Assembly: GCF_003999975.1 (NCBI RefSeq)
Contig: NZ_RJAC01000001.1
Span: forward strand, 992,001-1,056,000
DNA from: Actinoplanes solisilvae
GTDB taxonomy: Bacteria > Actinomycetota > Actinomycetes > Mycobacteriales > Micromonosporaceae
Direction of reading: 5' to 3'
Length of the DNA: 64,000 bases
The position numbers were made by a program, and so were the translations under genes. Below the pieces are notes generated by a model. It had not been told where the DNA came from. It did no database searches and was given only the letters and a program-made list of their open reading frames with translations. This document shows, piece by piece, positions 46,925 to 54,951 of the stretch; within the stretch, counting starts at the first letter, position 1, and every line of letters starts with the position of its first letter.

Positions 46925-47695
46925 ATGGCTGGTGCGAGCGGCAACGGCGGATGGTCGTCGGATGGCGGTTCGCCCGACGACCTGCCCGACCTGCCCGCCG
47001 AGTGGGGCACCATCGTCATCCCCGACGACCTCTCCGAGCTCTCCGACGAGGTCGAGGCCGTCCGCGCTGAGTTGCGGCTGAGCGACCCGCCCACGCGCTG
47101 GCAGCGGCTGGCCCGCCGCCCCGCGATGCGCCGGCTGCGCCGCGTCGTGTCCACCGCGCTCCGCGCCCCGGTCTTGATCATCTCGCTCGCCGTCCTGGTC
47201 ACCGTGGCCAGCCTCTTCGCCTCCGCGTGGCCCGGCCCGCCGCGGCAGCCCGTCGCCCAGCGCACAGCGACCACCACCGCCGACCGGGTGTCGACCCTAC
47301 CCGCGCTCGAGCTGCTCGCCCCCGACGGTCGCACGGTGACCCTGAGAGACCGTCTACCGGCAGTCATCCTGCTCGTCGACGGCTGCGCGTGCTCGAGCCT
47401 GATTTCCGACACCATCGACGCGGTCGGCCCCGAGATCGCCGTCATCACCGTCTCGGCCGCGGCCGCGTCGGCCGCCACCGCCGGCACGCCGCCGACCGGT
47501 GCCACGCCCCAGGCCGCAGGCAAGACCGTGCGCACCCTCCACGACCCGACCGGCAGCCTGCGCTCCCACCTGCACCTCGGCGCCCCCGACACGACGGCGG
47601 CCGCCGTCCTGGTCGACGGCCGCTTCGAGATCGTCCGCCTGGTCCCCCGCACGGCCTCGGTCGACGACTTCCGCCCCGACCTGGCTCGTCTCTAG
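46925..47695 (+). CDS. Single-pass membrane protein with thioredoxin-like extracytoplasmic domain
   Basis: Protein of 256 residues. An acidic cytoplasmic N-terminus (about 1-65, DDLPDLPAEWGTIVIPDDLSELSDE) is followed by a basic stretch and one helix (APVLIISLAVLVTVASLFASAW, about 80-101). The outside part resembles the redoxin/thioredoxin fold: LELLAPDGRTVTLRDRLPAVILLVDGCACSSLISD with a CAC pair where the CxxC would be, then strands ending TTAAAVLVDGRFEIVRLVP. A redox role is only suggested. It is divergent from carD. Confidence 0.7.
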   Translation: MAGASGNGGWSSDGGSPDDLPDLPAEWGTIVIPDDLSELSDEVEAVRAELRLSDPPTRWQRLARRPAMRRLRRVVSTALRAPVLIISLAVLVTVASLFASAWPGPPRQPVAQRTATTTADRVSTLPALELLAPDGRTVTLRDRLPAVILLVDGCACSSLISDTIDAVGPEIAVITVSAAAASAATAGTPPTGATPQAAGKTVRTLHDPTGSLRSHLHLGAPDTTAAAVLVDGRFEIVRLVPRTASVDDFRPDLARL

Positions 47696-47949
47696 TGCGG
47701 TGTCCACGAACGTTGGCCGGGTTGTGACCGGTCGGTTTGTGGATCCTCGTCCATGGGTGTGGGCGAGCGACTCCCCACCACGGTTGGCGGGGCGGGCCTC
47801 CGCCGGCCAAGGGACCCTCCTGCTGCCGATGGTGGTCGGCGGCGGGGTCACGCCGTGCCGGTCCCCGTCCGGGGAGGTGGGTTCCGGCTCGACGGTCCGT
47901 GACCATCCCAGAACAGGGTTGGGCTGGGGTGGTGGTGGCGCCGCCCGGG
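47696..47949 (-). mobile_element. Probable right-end remnant of the TnpB element
   Basis: Sequence between the relic's conserved C-terminus and the stop of the 46925 gene. It has GC-rich short inverted repeats and no gene on the plus strand. In TnpB elements the omega RNA comes from this end, so this stretch could hold its remains. The boundary is not proven; it seems to begin right at the neighbouring stop codon. Confidence 0.4.
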
Positions 47950-48360
47950 GTGCGGGTGGCGATGGTGAACGCCGCGGCAACATCACGATGCCCGGCGAAC
48001 TGACAACCCAGATCAACCCCGGCTACCCGGTCCGGATCGGGCCGGGCGTGGTCGGGGTAGGTGGCGACGGGCAGTTCGGCGGTGACATCGATCCAGAGCC
48101 GCCCGGCATCGAACAGCAGCGTCACCGACCGGACGGTGCCAGTCGGGTACGGCACGGCCCGGTCCAGCCCCACGCGCAGCGGCGGGCGGCCACGGGCAGC
48201 CGGTAGGCGCAGCTGCCGGCCGCTGATCGTGAAGGTGCCGTGGTACCAGCGGATCGGCATCAACGCCCGCCGCCGGCGCGGATACCGCACTTCGGTGTGC
48301 CCGTTCTTGCGGCGGGCGGCGGCGGAGAACCAGGCGCGCTCGACGAACGCGCCGTCAGCT
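47950..48360 (-). pseudogene. TnpB (IS200/IS605-type OrfB) relic with internal deletion joining RuvC-I to the C-terminal zinc-ribbon/RuvC-III end
   Basis: Read on minus from about 48360: AFVERAWFSAAARRKNGHTE, then RLPAARGRPPLRVGLDRAVP, PTGTVRSVTLLFDAGRLW and DPDRVAGVDLG, the typical middle of an actinobacterial TnpB ending at the RuvC-I aspartate (codon 48014-48012). The frame then jumps directly to CQFAGHRDVAAAFTIATR, which looks like the C-terminal end of TnpB with the RuvC-III aspartate (codon 47984-47982). Only ten codons separate the two aspartates. The RuvC-II Glu and most of the zinc ribbon are gone, and the N-terminal domain is missing too. The frame stays open to 47445. A nuclease-dead relic is likely. 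Confidence 0.72.
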
Positions 48361-48813
48361 CGGGACGCGCTGGAGCGAGTAGCGGAAGACGACCGGGCCG
48401 GGCTCGCCGACGATCACGTACAGGCGCAGTTCGTCGGCCAGACCGACCTTGAAGCTGTCCGGGCGGCGCTCGTCGGAGCAGCGCAGGCCCTGCCCCGAAT
48501 CGCGGCCGCTCTCGCTCAGGCTGACCCGCACATAGGTGTCCGGCCCGCCCCGGCAGACGACCGACACCAGGTATTCGTCGGTGTCGACCGCGGTCACGAA
48601 CGGGCGCTCGTCGCCGGCTGCCAGCGTCGCCGTCTCGGCGTCGATCTGCTCGTCGGTGTCGGGCAGCGCCTGCTCGACGGCCGCCTGCCATTGCTTGACC
48701 TGGTCGCTCCCGCGGTCGGGCGGGGCCGAGAGGAACCACCAGGTCGCCCCACCGGCGACCAGCGCCGCGGCCGCCGCGTAGAGGACCGCGCCGCGCGCCC
48801 GCTCACCCGTCAC
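48355..48813 (-). CDS. Small membrane-anchored protein of unknown function
   Basis: Protein of 152 residues: short basic N-terminus, one helix (VLYAAAAALVAGGATWWFL), then an extracytoplasmic domain with two cysteines (VVCRGGPDTYVRVSLSES and LRCSDERRPD) and beta-strands (DELRLYVIVGEPGPVVFRYSLQRV). I do not recognise a function. The start overlaps the stop of the type III PKS gene by 4 bp (GTGA), so it is translationally coupled to that cluster. The TnpB relic begins exactly at its stop codon. Confidence 0.75.
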   Translation of the reverse strand: MTGERARGAVLYAAAAALVAGGATWWFLSAPPDRGSDQVKQWQAAVEQALPDTDEQIDAETATLAAGDERPFVTAVDTDEYLVSVVCRGGPDTYVRVSLSESGRDSGQGLRCSDERRPDSFKVGLADELRLYVIVGEPGPVVFRYSLQRVPS

Positions 48814-49871
48814 GATGTGACTGTAGAGGCCTCCAGCAGCGTTCCGTAGAGGGTGAGACCCGGCCCGAACGCCAGCATGACCACGAGCCGGGGCGGCCGC
48901 TCCCGGCTGCGCAGCGCGTCGAGCACCAGCAACACGGTCGGCGACGAACAGTTCCCGTACGCCGAAAGCACCCCGCGGGAGGGGGCGAGCGCCTCGTCAT
49001 CGAGACCGAGTTGTTGCTGGACGACGTCGAGGATCTTGGGGCCGCCGGGGTGGATCGCCCAGCCGTCGACCTCGGCGATGGTCAGCCCGTGCCGGTCGAG
49101 CAGGTCGTCGACAAGCTTGCGGACGTGCAGCTTCAGCACCGACGGCACGCGCGGCGACAGGCCCATGCGGAAGCCGAGGTCGGTGACCTCCCACGTCATG
49201 TGGTCGGCTGTGGTTGTGTCGGTGACCGCGGCTACCTCGCGGACGGCGAATCCGGGGCCGCCCGGCGTGAGCACGACAGCGGCGGCCGCGTCGGCGAAGA
49301 GGGCGTGCGAAACGATCTGCTGGAGATCCGTACGGGCTCGGGGTGGTTGAAGGTGCAGGCTGGTCAGCTCGGCGCAGAGCAGCAGCGCCGGCTTCTCGCG
49401 GGCCACCACGAAGTCGGACACCGACCCCAGCCCGGGTAGCGCCGCGTAACAACCCATGTGCCCCACGAAGAGTCTTTGCACGGTCGGTGACATGCCGAGG
49501 TCGCGGGCGAGCAGGATGTCGAGGCCGGGAGTCGCGTAGCCGGTGCACGAGCACACCGCGAAGAGCCCGAGCTGGCCGGCCTCGACGCCGGCGTCGGTCA
49601 GGGCGCGCGACACCGCTTCCTTGCCGAGCGGCAGCGCCTCGACCAGGTAGCGGCGCATGCGCTGCTCGGTCGACCAGTCCGAGACGTCCTCGAGCAGCGG
49701 GCTCACCGCCGCCTGCCGGGTCCGTACGCCGGAGTTTTCGAAGATCCGCTTGGCCAGCGCCCGCTTCTCGGGCGCGTAGTGCCGCGCGAAACAGGTCTCC
49801 CACAGTTCGTCCTGCCGGGCCGACGGCGGCAGTGCCGTACCCATCCCCGCGATGGTCGCCTTCAGTTCCAC
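48810..49871 (-). CDS. agqA: Type III polyketide synthase, alkylresorcinol-synthase type (AgqA-like)
   Basis: Homodimeric chalcone-synthase-fold enzyme of 353 residues condensing malonyl-CoA units on a long acyl starter. The triad is visible: Cys141 in VGHMGCYAALPGL, His274 in WAIHPGGPKILD, Asn307 in SAYGNCSSPTV. The G-x-G-like C-terminal loop AFGPGLTLYG is present. Neighbours on the same strand are a flavoprotein and a methyltransferase, with a UbiA prenyltransferase divergent. This set matches AgqA-D of Actinoplanes missouriensis, which make alkyl-O-dihydrogeranyl-methoxyhydroquinones. The symbol is by this resemblance. Confidence 0.88.
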   Translation of the reverse strand: MELKATIAGMGTALPPSARQDELWETCFARHYAPEKRALAKRIFENSGVRTRQAAVSPLLEDVSDWSTEQRMRRYLVEALPLGKEAVSRALTDAGVEAGQLGLFAVCSCTGYATPGLDILLARDLGMSPTVQRLFVGHMGCYAALPGLGSVSDFVVAREKPALLLCAELTSLHLQPPRARTDLQQIVSHALFADAAAAVVLTPGGPGFAVREVAAVTDTTTADHMTWEVTDLGFRMGLSPRVPSVLKLHVRKLVDDLLDRHGLTIAEVDGWAIHPGGPKILDVVQQQLGLDDEALAPSRGVLSAYGNCSSPTVLLVLDALRSRERPPRLVVMLAFGPGLTLYGTLLEASTVTS

Positions 49872-49898
49872 GTGCGCCTCCCTGCCTGCGAAAGCCGC

Positions 49899-51053
49899 CT
49901 ACCAGCGCGGCGCGGAACCTTCCGAGTCGGCGTCGCCACCGAGCGCGTCTACCCCCAGCCAGTCCGCACACACATCGCTGGTAGCCGGTTGCAGCGATCC
50001 GGCACGTGCGTCCCGGTAGAGACGCTCCAGGGGATGCCCGCGGCGCATCGCGGAGGTGCCGGCGGCCTCCAGCATCGAGGCGGCCACCTCGGCCGCGGTC
50101 GTTCCGGCCAGCAGCTTGGCCCGCCACACCCAGCGGGTCGTCTCGGCCTCGCCGGGCTGCTCGTCGACCCGTCGGGCCGCCTCGAGGACCGCCAGGTGGG
50201 CCGCCGCCACCGCCGCGTCGGCCCGGCCAATGCGCGCGCGGATCGCCGGCAGGTGGCCGAGCTTGCGCTCGTTGACGTGCTCGATCGCCGCGTCGACGGC
50301 CGCGCGAGCCACCCCGACATAGACGGCGGCATAGCTGGCCACCATCCAGTGCGGCGCGATCTGGGCCACGACCAGCGCCAGGCCCTCGACCCCACCGAGC
50401 AGGGCCGCGTACGGCACTGTCACGTCGACGTGCAGGTCGTGCGACCCCGTCGCGCGCATCCCGAGCGCGTCCCACGTCGGCTCGACCCGCAGGCCGTCGC
50501 CGGCCGGCACCAGGAACTGCGAGACCTGCGACGGGTCGGCGGCACTGCGGGCGGCGACCAGATAGGCGTCGGCGTGCCCGGCGCCCGAGCAGAACGTCTT
50601 GGCGCCCCTGATGCGATAGCCGCCGTCGACCACCTCGTACGACGTGCTGAGCTGGGACAACCGGGAGCCCGCGCCGCGCTCGCTCATGGCCACCGCGTAC
50701 CACTTGCCCTCGGCGGCCGCACGCAGGTGATCGTCGCGGGCCTGCAGCGCCTCGGCCGAGAGCCCCAGGGCGTCGGCCAGCTCGTCGGTGACGCCGGCCA
50801 GCGCGCCGGTCACCGACGCGTGCATGTTGAAGATCAACGCGGTGGCGCCGTTGCCGCGGGCGAGCTCGTACGCGGCCGCGGCGTAGTCGGAGAAGCTCGC
50901 GCCCGCGCCGCCCAGCCGGGCCGGGACCATGAGGCCGAACAGTCCTGCGGCGCGCAGGTCGGCGAAGTCGTCGACGGGGAAGGCGCCGTCCCGGTCATAG
51001 CCGGCGGCGCGGGCCGCGAACCGGGGCGCGAGCCGCCGGGCCTCTGCGATCAT
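49899..51053 (-). CDS. agqC: Acyl-CoA dehydrogenase-fold flavoprotein, likely monooxygenase of the type III PKS cluster (AgqC-like)
   Basis: Protein of 384 residues with the acyl-CoA dehydrogenase fold: N-terminal helices (DDFADLRAAGLFGLMVPARLGGAGASFSDYAA), the beta-barrel with AMSERGAGSRLSQLST and YRIRGAKTFCSGAGHADAYLVAA, WDALGMRATGSHDL, and C-terminal helices. The usual catalytic Glu of fatty acyl-CoA dehydrogenases is not obvious. Its place between a methyltransferase and a type III PKS suggests a reduced-flavin-dependent ring hydroxylase, as proposed for AgqC, rather than beta-oxidation (inference). The ATG at 51053 overlaps the methyltransferase stop (ATGA); the PKS gene follows after 27 bp. 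Confidence 0.78.
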   Translation of the reverse strand: MIAEARRLAPRFAARAAGYDRDGAFPVDDFADLRAAGLFGLMVPARLGGAGASFSDYAAAAYELARGNGATALIFNMHASVTGALAGVTDELADALGLSAEALQARDDHLRAAAEGKWYAVAMSERGAGSRLSQLSTSYEVVDGGYRIRGAKTFCSGAGHADAYLVAARSAADPSQVSQFLVPAGDGLRVEPTWDALGMRATGSHDLHVDVTVPYAALLGGVEGLALVVAQIAPHWMVASYAAVYVGVARAAVDAAIEHVNERKLGHLPAIRARIGRADAAVAAAHLAVLEAARRVDEQPGEAETTRWVWRAKLLAGTTAAEVAASMLEAAGTSAMRRGHPLERLYRDARAGSLQPATSDVCADWLGVDALGGDADSEGSAPRW

Positions 51054-51778
51054 GCGAGCTCCTCTGCCTTACGGCCGTAGCCCTGATAGAGCACGGCGGT
51101 CGACCGGGTGGGAACGATGCGGCCCAGGGGGCCACCGCTGTCGGGCCGCGAGCGCGGCACGAGCCAGCGGACGATGCCGGGCAGGCTGGGGCGGGCGCCG
51201 CGCACCTGGAGGCGTACGCCATGGGCGGCGCACTCGGCGGTGAGCCGGCGCGGGTCGACGAAGAGCGCGGGGTCGTGCAGGCCCACGGGGGCGAGCCCGA
51301 TCAGCTCGCCCAGGGTGACCGTCACGAAGCGGCTGAGCGGGTTGTCGTTGACCGTGTCGAGCACCAGCAGCCCGCCCGGCCGCAGCACCCGGCAGAGCTC
51401 GGCGACGGTGGCCGGCATGTCGGTGACGTGCTCGAGGATCTCGCCCGCGACCACGACGTCGGCCGAACCGGTCGCCAGCGGGATGGCCGTCACGTCGCCG
51501 CGCACCGGCCGAATCCCGCGGAACGCCGCCTGGGTGAGACCGGACACACGAAGGTCGATCCCGATGTGCCGGTAGCCCTTTCCGCGCAGATGCGGGGCGA
51601 GGAGTCCGCCCCCGCAGCCGGCGTCGACCAGCACGGCGCCCGGCACCCGGGCGGGCGGGATCAGGGCCGCACGGGCCGCGGCCAGCCAATGCAGCAGCTC
51701 GAAGGCGCCACCCGGGCGCCACCAGTGGTCAGCGAGGTCGTCGTACTGTCGCGGATCGTTACGTCCGTTCGACGGCAT
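51050..51778 (-). CDS. agqB: Class I SAM-dependent O-methyltransferase, UbiG-like (AgqB-like)
   Basis: Methyltransferase of 242 residues resembling UbiG: N-terminal RQYDDLADHWWRPGGAFELLHW, SAM-binding VLVDAGCGGGLLAPHLRGKGYRHIGIDLR, GDVTAIPLATGSADVVVAGEILEHV, LCRVLRPGGLLVLDTVN. A C-terminal YQGYGRKA is also UbiG-like. It is expected to O-methylate a phenolic hydroxyl of the alkylresorcinol or its quinol. The ATG at 51778 (MPSNGRND) is favoured over 51799, since it leaves 46 bp to the divergent UbiA gene. Confidence 0.83.
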   Translation of the reverse strand: MPSNGRNDPRQYDDLADHWWRPGGAFELLHWLAAARAALIPPARVPGAVLVDAGCGGGLLAPHLRGKGYRHIGIDLRVSGLTQAAFRGIRPVRGDVTAIPLATGSADVVVAGEILEHVTDMPATVAELCRVLRPGGLLVLDTVNDNPLSRFVTVTLGELIGLAPVGLHDPALFVDPRRLTAECAAHGVRLQVRGARPSLPGIVRWLVPRSRPDSGGPLGRIVPTRSTAVLYQGYGRKAEELA

Positions 51779-51791
51779 GTGATCGAGCCTG

Positions 51792-51826
51792 GCATGCATC
51801 GGTCACACCCGCCACACTGCATGCAT
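51792..51826. repeat. Direct GCATGCAT repeats between the methyltransferase and UbiA genes
   Basis: GCATGCAT occurs at 51792-51799 and 51819-51826, start to start 27 bp. Each contains the palindrome ATGCAT. They sit in the shared 46-bp divergent promoter/start region; the second overlaps the UbiA ATG. They may be chance or operator half-sites. Confidence 0.35.
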
Positions 51827-52652
51827 GTCCCGCGTGCTCTCGGTGATCAAGTCGTCCCACCCGGAACCCGGCGGTGCGGTCACCGTGGCCATGACTTTGC
51901 TGGCGATCGGAGTCGGACACCGCGGCTGGTCGATCCTCGGCGTCTTCGCGGCCGTGGGGGCGACCCAGCTCTCCGTGGGCTGGGTCAACGACTGGCTCGA
52001 CGCCGACCGCGACGCGGCGACCGGACGGCGCGACAAGCCGGTCGCGTCCGGGGCGGTTTCCCGCCGTACGGTGGGGATCGCCGGTCTTGTCGCCTCGCTG
52101 GCCATCCCCCTGCTCGGGCTGCCGTTCGGGCTGCGGGCCACCGTGCTGATCACGCTGGTGGGCGTGTTCGCGCTGCTCTACGACTGGCCGCTGAAATCGA
52201 CCGCGTTCTCGGTGGTGCCCTATCTGGTGGCGTTCGGCCTGCTCCCGGCCTTCGTGGTGGTGGCGCTGCCGGGCCATCCGACGCCGCCGGCCTGGCTGGT
52301 CGCCGCGGGGGCGCTGCTCGGCGGCGGCGCCCACTTCGCCAACGTGCTGCCCGATCTCGCCGACGACGAGGCCACCGGCGTGCGCGGGCTGCCGCACCGG
52401 CTCGCCGCGACCGGCTCCTCGGTCGCGGCGGCCCTGCTCCTGCTGGCGGCCACGCTGACGCTGGTCTTCGGGCCTCCCGGGCCACCGTCGTGGCCGGGCT
52501 GGGTGGCCGCCGCGGCCTCCGTCGTGGTCCTTCCCCTCGGGTGGTACGCCGCCCGGCGCGCGAAGGGACGCGCGGTCGCCATGTTCCGGGCGGTGATCCT
52601 CGTCGCTCTGATCGACGTTCTGCTGCTCATCTCCAGCGGCCGGGTGGTGTGA
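51825..52652 (+). CDS. agqD: UbiA family prenyltransferase (AgqD-like)
   Basis: Membrane prenyltransferase of 275 residues with eight or nine helices. It has the first aspartate-rich motif NDWLDADRD (55-63) and a second acidic motif DLADDEATG (near 178) that bind Mg-prenyl diphosphate. It is expected to attach a geranyl-type chain to the methylated phenol from the adjacent PKS cluster. The prenyl donor derives from the MEP pathway whose ispD and ispF lie 6 kb away. It is divergent from the methyltransferase, unlike the other cluster genes. Confidence 0.86.
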   Translation: MSRVLSVIKSSHPEPGGAVTVAMTLLAIGVGHRGWSILGVFAAVGATQLSVGWVNDWLDADRDAATGRRDKPVASGAVSRRTVGIAGLVASLAIPLLGLPFGLRATVLITLVGVFALLYDWPLKSTAFSVVPYLVAFGLLPAFVVVALPGHPTPPAWLVAAGALLGGGAHFANVLPDLADDEATGVRGLPHRLAATGSSVAAALLLLAATLTLVFGPPGPPSWPGWVAAAASVVVLPLGWYAARRAKGRAVAMFRAVILVALIDVLLLISSGRVV

Positions 52653-52749
52653 TTGGACGGGTCGGCGCACGCGCCCGATCACCGACCTCTAGGCTGAGCC
52701 TTACGCCTGAGTTCGTTGGTGTTCGGCTTGATCAGCTTGGAGGATCGTG

Positions 52750-53430
52750 ATGCGCTCGCTGGGAACCCGCCGCGTCGCTCTGGCCGCGGGTGTTGCCACG
52801 GCCGCCGTGATCGCACTGTCCGGCTGCTCGGCCGGCCAGGTCGCCGAGACCGCCCTCCTGAAGACCCCGATCTCGGGTCTGAACACGCAGAGCCCCGACG
52901 GCCGTCTCGAGATCCGCAACCTCCAGGTCGTCTACGACGACGCCGAGGGGTTCCCGGCCAACGGCAACGCCCAGCTCGAGCTGGCGCTGTTCAACCAGAC
53001 GCAGGCGCCGATCACCGTGCTGATCAGCAGCCGGCCGCAGCAGACCGAGACCGCGGGCATCGTCTCGGCCCGCCAGATCGGCCTCACCGGGCCGGCCGCC
53101 ACTGCTTCCGCCGCTCCGTCCGCCTCGGCCTCCGCGTCGGTCGCCCCGTCCGCCTCCGCGTCCCCGTCGGCGCCGGCCGAGCCCGCGGCGCCTTCGGTGC
53201 AGCCCGCGCGCATCACGATCCCGGCCCTGGGCAGCGCGACGTTCCTGCCTGAGGACGATCAGAAGGTCCTGGCCGTCGGCCTGAGCGACCGCCTCGCCCC
53301 GGGCAACTCGCTGAGCCTGGTCTTCGAGGTCAGCGGCACCACCCAGCCGCTCGAGCTGGTGGCCCCGTTCGCCATCCCGCTCTCGCCGGCCTCGCGTGGC
53401 CCGGTCGAGTCCGGCGAGGACCACGAGTAA
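52750..53430 (+). CDS. LpqE-like lipoprotein
   Basis: Protein of 226 residues. The signal peptide ends in lipobox ALSGCSAG. An N-terminal immunoglobulin-like domain (TALLKTPISGLNTQSPDGRLEIRNLQVVYDD, then LELALFNQTQAPITVLISS) is interrupted by a Ser/Ala/Pro-rich stretch (about 117-150). A C-terminal strand region follows (ITIPALGSATFLPEDDQKVLAVGLS, LSLVFEVSGTTQPLELVAPFAIPL). Mycobacterial lpqE occupies the same position, upstream of radA, and its product is thought to act outside the membrane. TTGGAGGATCGTG precedes ATG 52750. The gap to radA is 29 bp, so they are probably co-transcribed. Confidence 0.78.
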   Translation: MRSLGTRRVALAAGVATAAVIALSGCSAGQVAETALLKTPISGLNTQSPDGRLEIRNLQVVYDDAEGFPANGNAQLELALFNQTQAPITVLISSRPQQTETAGIVSARQIGLTGPAATASAAPSASASASVAPSASASPSAPAEPAAPSVQPARITIPALGSATFLPEDDQKVLAVGLSDRLAPGNSLSLVFEVSGTTQPLELVAPFAIPLSPASRGPVESGEDHE

Positions 53431-53459
53431 TTGTCGTACCGTCCCGCTAGCTTTGCGGG

Positions 53460-54878
53460 GTGAGCACGTCCCGCACCACCGCCAAGGCCGCCCGCCCCTC
53501 CTTCGTCTGTGACGCCTGCGGTCACCAGCCACCCAAGTGGCTGGGCCGCTGCCCCGAGTGCGGCGAGTGGGGTTCGGTCATCGAGTCAACGGTCACCGCG
53601 CCGCTCGGTGCCGGCCGGGTGGTCAGCTCCCGTCTGCCGGCCGAACCGGCCCGCCCGATCGCCACGATCAGCGCGGCCCCCGCCCGTGCCGTCCCGACCA
53701 ACGTCGGCGAGCTCGACCGGGTGCTCGGCGGCGGTCTCGTGCCCGGCGCGGTGGTGCTGCTGGCCGGCGAGCCCGGTGTGGGCAAATCCACACTCCTGCT
53801 CGACGTGGCCCAGCAGTGGGCCGCCCATTCGGGCACACCGTCCCTCGTGGTCAGTGGCGAAGAGTCGGTGAGCCAGGTGCGGCTGCGCGCCGAGCGGCTC
53901 GGCGCCCTCCACGAGCAGCTCTATCTGGCCTCCGAGAGCGACCTCGGCGCCGTCCTCGGCCACCTCGACGCGGTCAAGCCCGGCCTGCTCGTGCTCGACT
54001 CGGTGCAGACGATCTCGGCCCCCGGCACCGAGGGCGTCCCGGGCGGCGTCACCCAGGTGCGCGCGGTCACCTCCGCCCTGGTCGGCGTGGCCAAAGAGCG
54101 GGGCATCGCCACCGTCCTGGTCGGCCACGTGACCAAGGACGGCCAAGTCGCCGGCCCCCGCGTGCTCGAACACTTGGTCGACGTCGTGCTCCACTTCGAG
54201 GGCGACAAACACTCGTCGCTGCGCCTGGTGCGCGGGGTGAAGAACCGCTACGGCGCGGCCGACGAAGTGGGCTGCTTCGAGATGAACGAGAACGGCATCG
54301 CCAGCCTGCCCGACCCGTCCGGCCTCTTCCTCACCCGCTACTCCGAACCCGTCCCCGGCACCTGCGTGACCGTGGCCATGGAGGGCCGCCGGGCTCTGGT
54401 CACCGAGGTGCAGGCCCTGATCGGCGCCGAGGTGCAGGGTTCGCCGCGGCGCACCGTCTCGGGCCTCGACAGCGCCCGGCTGGCGATGGTGCTCGCCGTG
54501 CTCGAGCGCCGCACCAAACAGCTCAAGCTCTACAACCGCGAGGTCTTCGCGGCCACCGTCGGCGGCATCCGCCTGACCGAGCCCTCGGCCGACCTGGCCA
54601 TGGCGCTCGCGGTCGCCTCCGGCGGGCTCGACCTGGCGATGGCGCCCCACCTGGTGGCGATCGGCGAGGTCGGCCTGACCGGCGAGATCAGGCGGGTCGG
54701 GGCGGTCGGCCGGCGGCTGGCCGAGGCGGCCCGGCTCGGCTTCAAGGTGGCGCTCGTTCCGCCCGGTTGTGCCCCCGAGGCACCCAAGGGCATCGAGGTG
54801 ACCGAGGTGAGCGATCTGCGGTCGGCCCTGCAGTCGGCGGCCCGGGCGTCAGCCTCCCACGGCGGTGACCGACGGTGA
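53460..54878 (+). CDS. radA: DNA repair protein RadA/Sms
   Basis: Recombination ATPase/helicase promoting branch migration; 472 residues. C4 zinc finger C17-x2-C20 and C31-x2-C34 (FVCDACGHQPPKWLGRCPEC). Walker A is GEPGVGKST, followed by VSGEESVSQVRLRAERLG, Walker B-like GLLVLDSVQT, and the RadA-specific KNRYG motif. The C-terminal Lon-like domain has VGGIRLTEPSADLAMALAVASG and VGLTGEIRRV. The start is GTG 53460. It lies 73 bp upstream of disA, the usual radA-disA pairing that links DNA repair and c-di-AMP signalling. Confidence 0.96.
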   Translation: MSTSRTTAKAARPSFVCDACGHQPPKWLGRCPECGEWGSVIESTVTAPLGAGRVVSSRLPAEPARPIATISAAPARAVPTNVGELDRVLGGGLVPGAVVLLAGEPGVGKSTLLLDVAQQWAAHSGTPSLVVSGEESVSQVRLRAERLGALHEQLYLASESDLGAVLGHLDAVKPGLLVLDSVQTISAPGTEGVPGGVTQVRAVTSALVGVAKERGIATVLVGHVTKDGQVAGPRVLEHLVDVVLHFEGDKHSSLRLVRGVKNRYGAADEVGCFEMNENGIASLPDPSGLFLTRYSEPVPGTCVTVAMEGRRALVTEVQALIGAEVQGSPRRTVSGLDSARLAMVLAVLERRTKQLKLYNREVFAATVGGIRLTEPSADLAMALAVASGGLDLAMAPHLVAIGEVGLTGEIRRVGAVGRRLAEAARLGFKVALVPPGCAPEAPKGIEVTEVSDLRSALQSAARASASHGGDRR

Positions 54879-54951
54879 CGTTTCATCACGCTACGGAGCA
54901 TTCGTCGAACCACGGCTCGTTGCTCTGGATGACAGTCCGTAGAATGTCCAG

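Noticed and set aside
49899..51053. Fatty-acid beta-oxidation role for the acyl-CoA dehydrogenase-like gene
   Set aside because: It sits inside an operon with a methyltransferase and type III PKS and lacks an obvious catalytic Glu; a cluster monooxygenase fits better.
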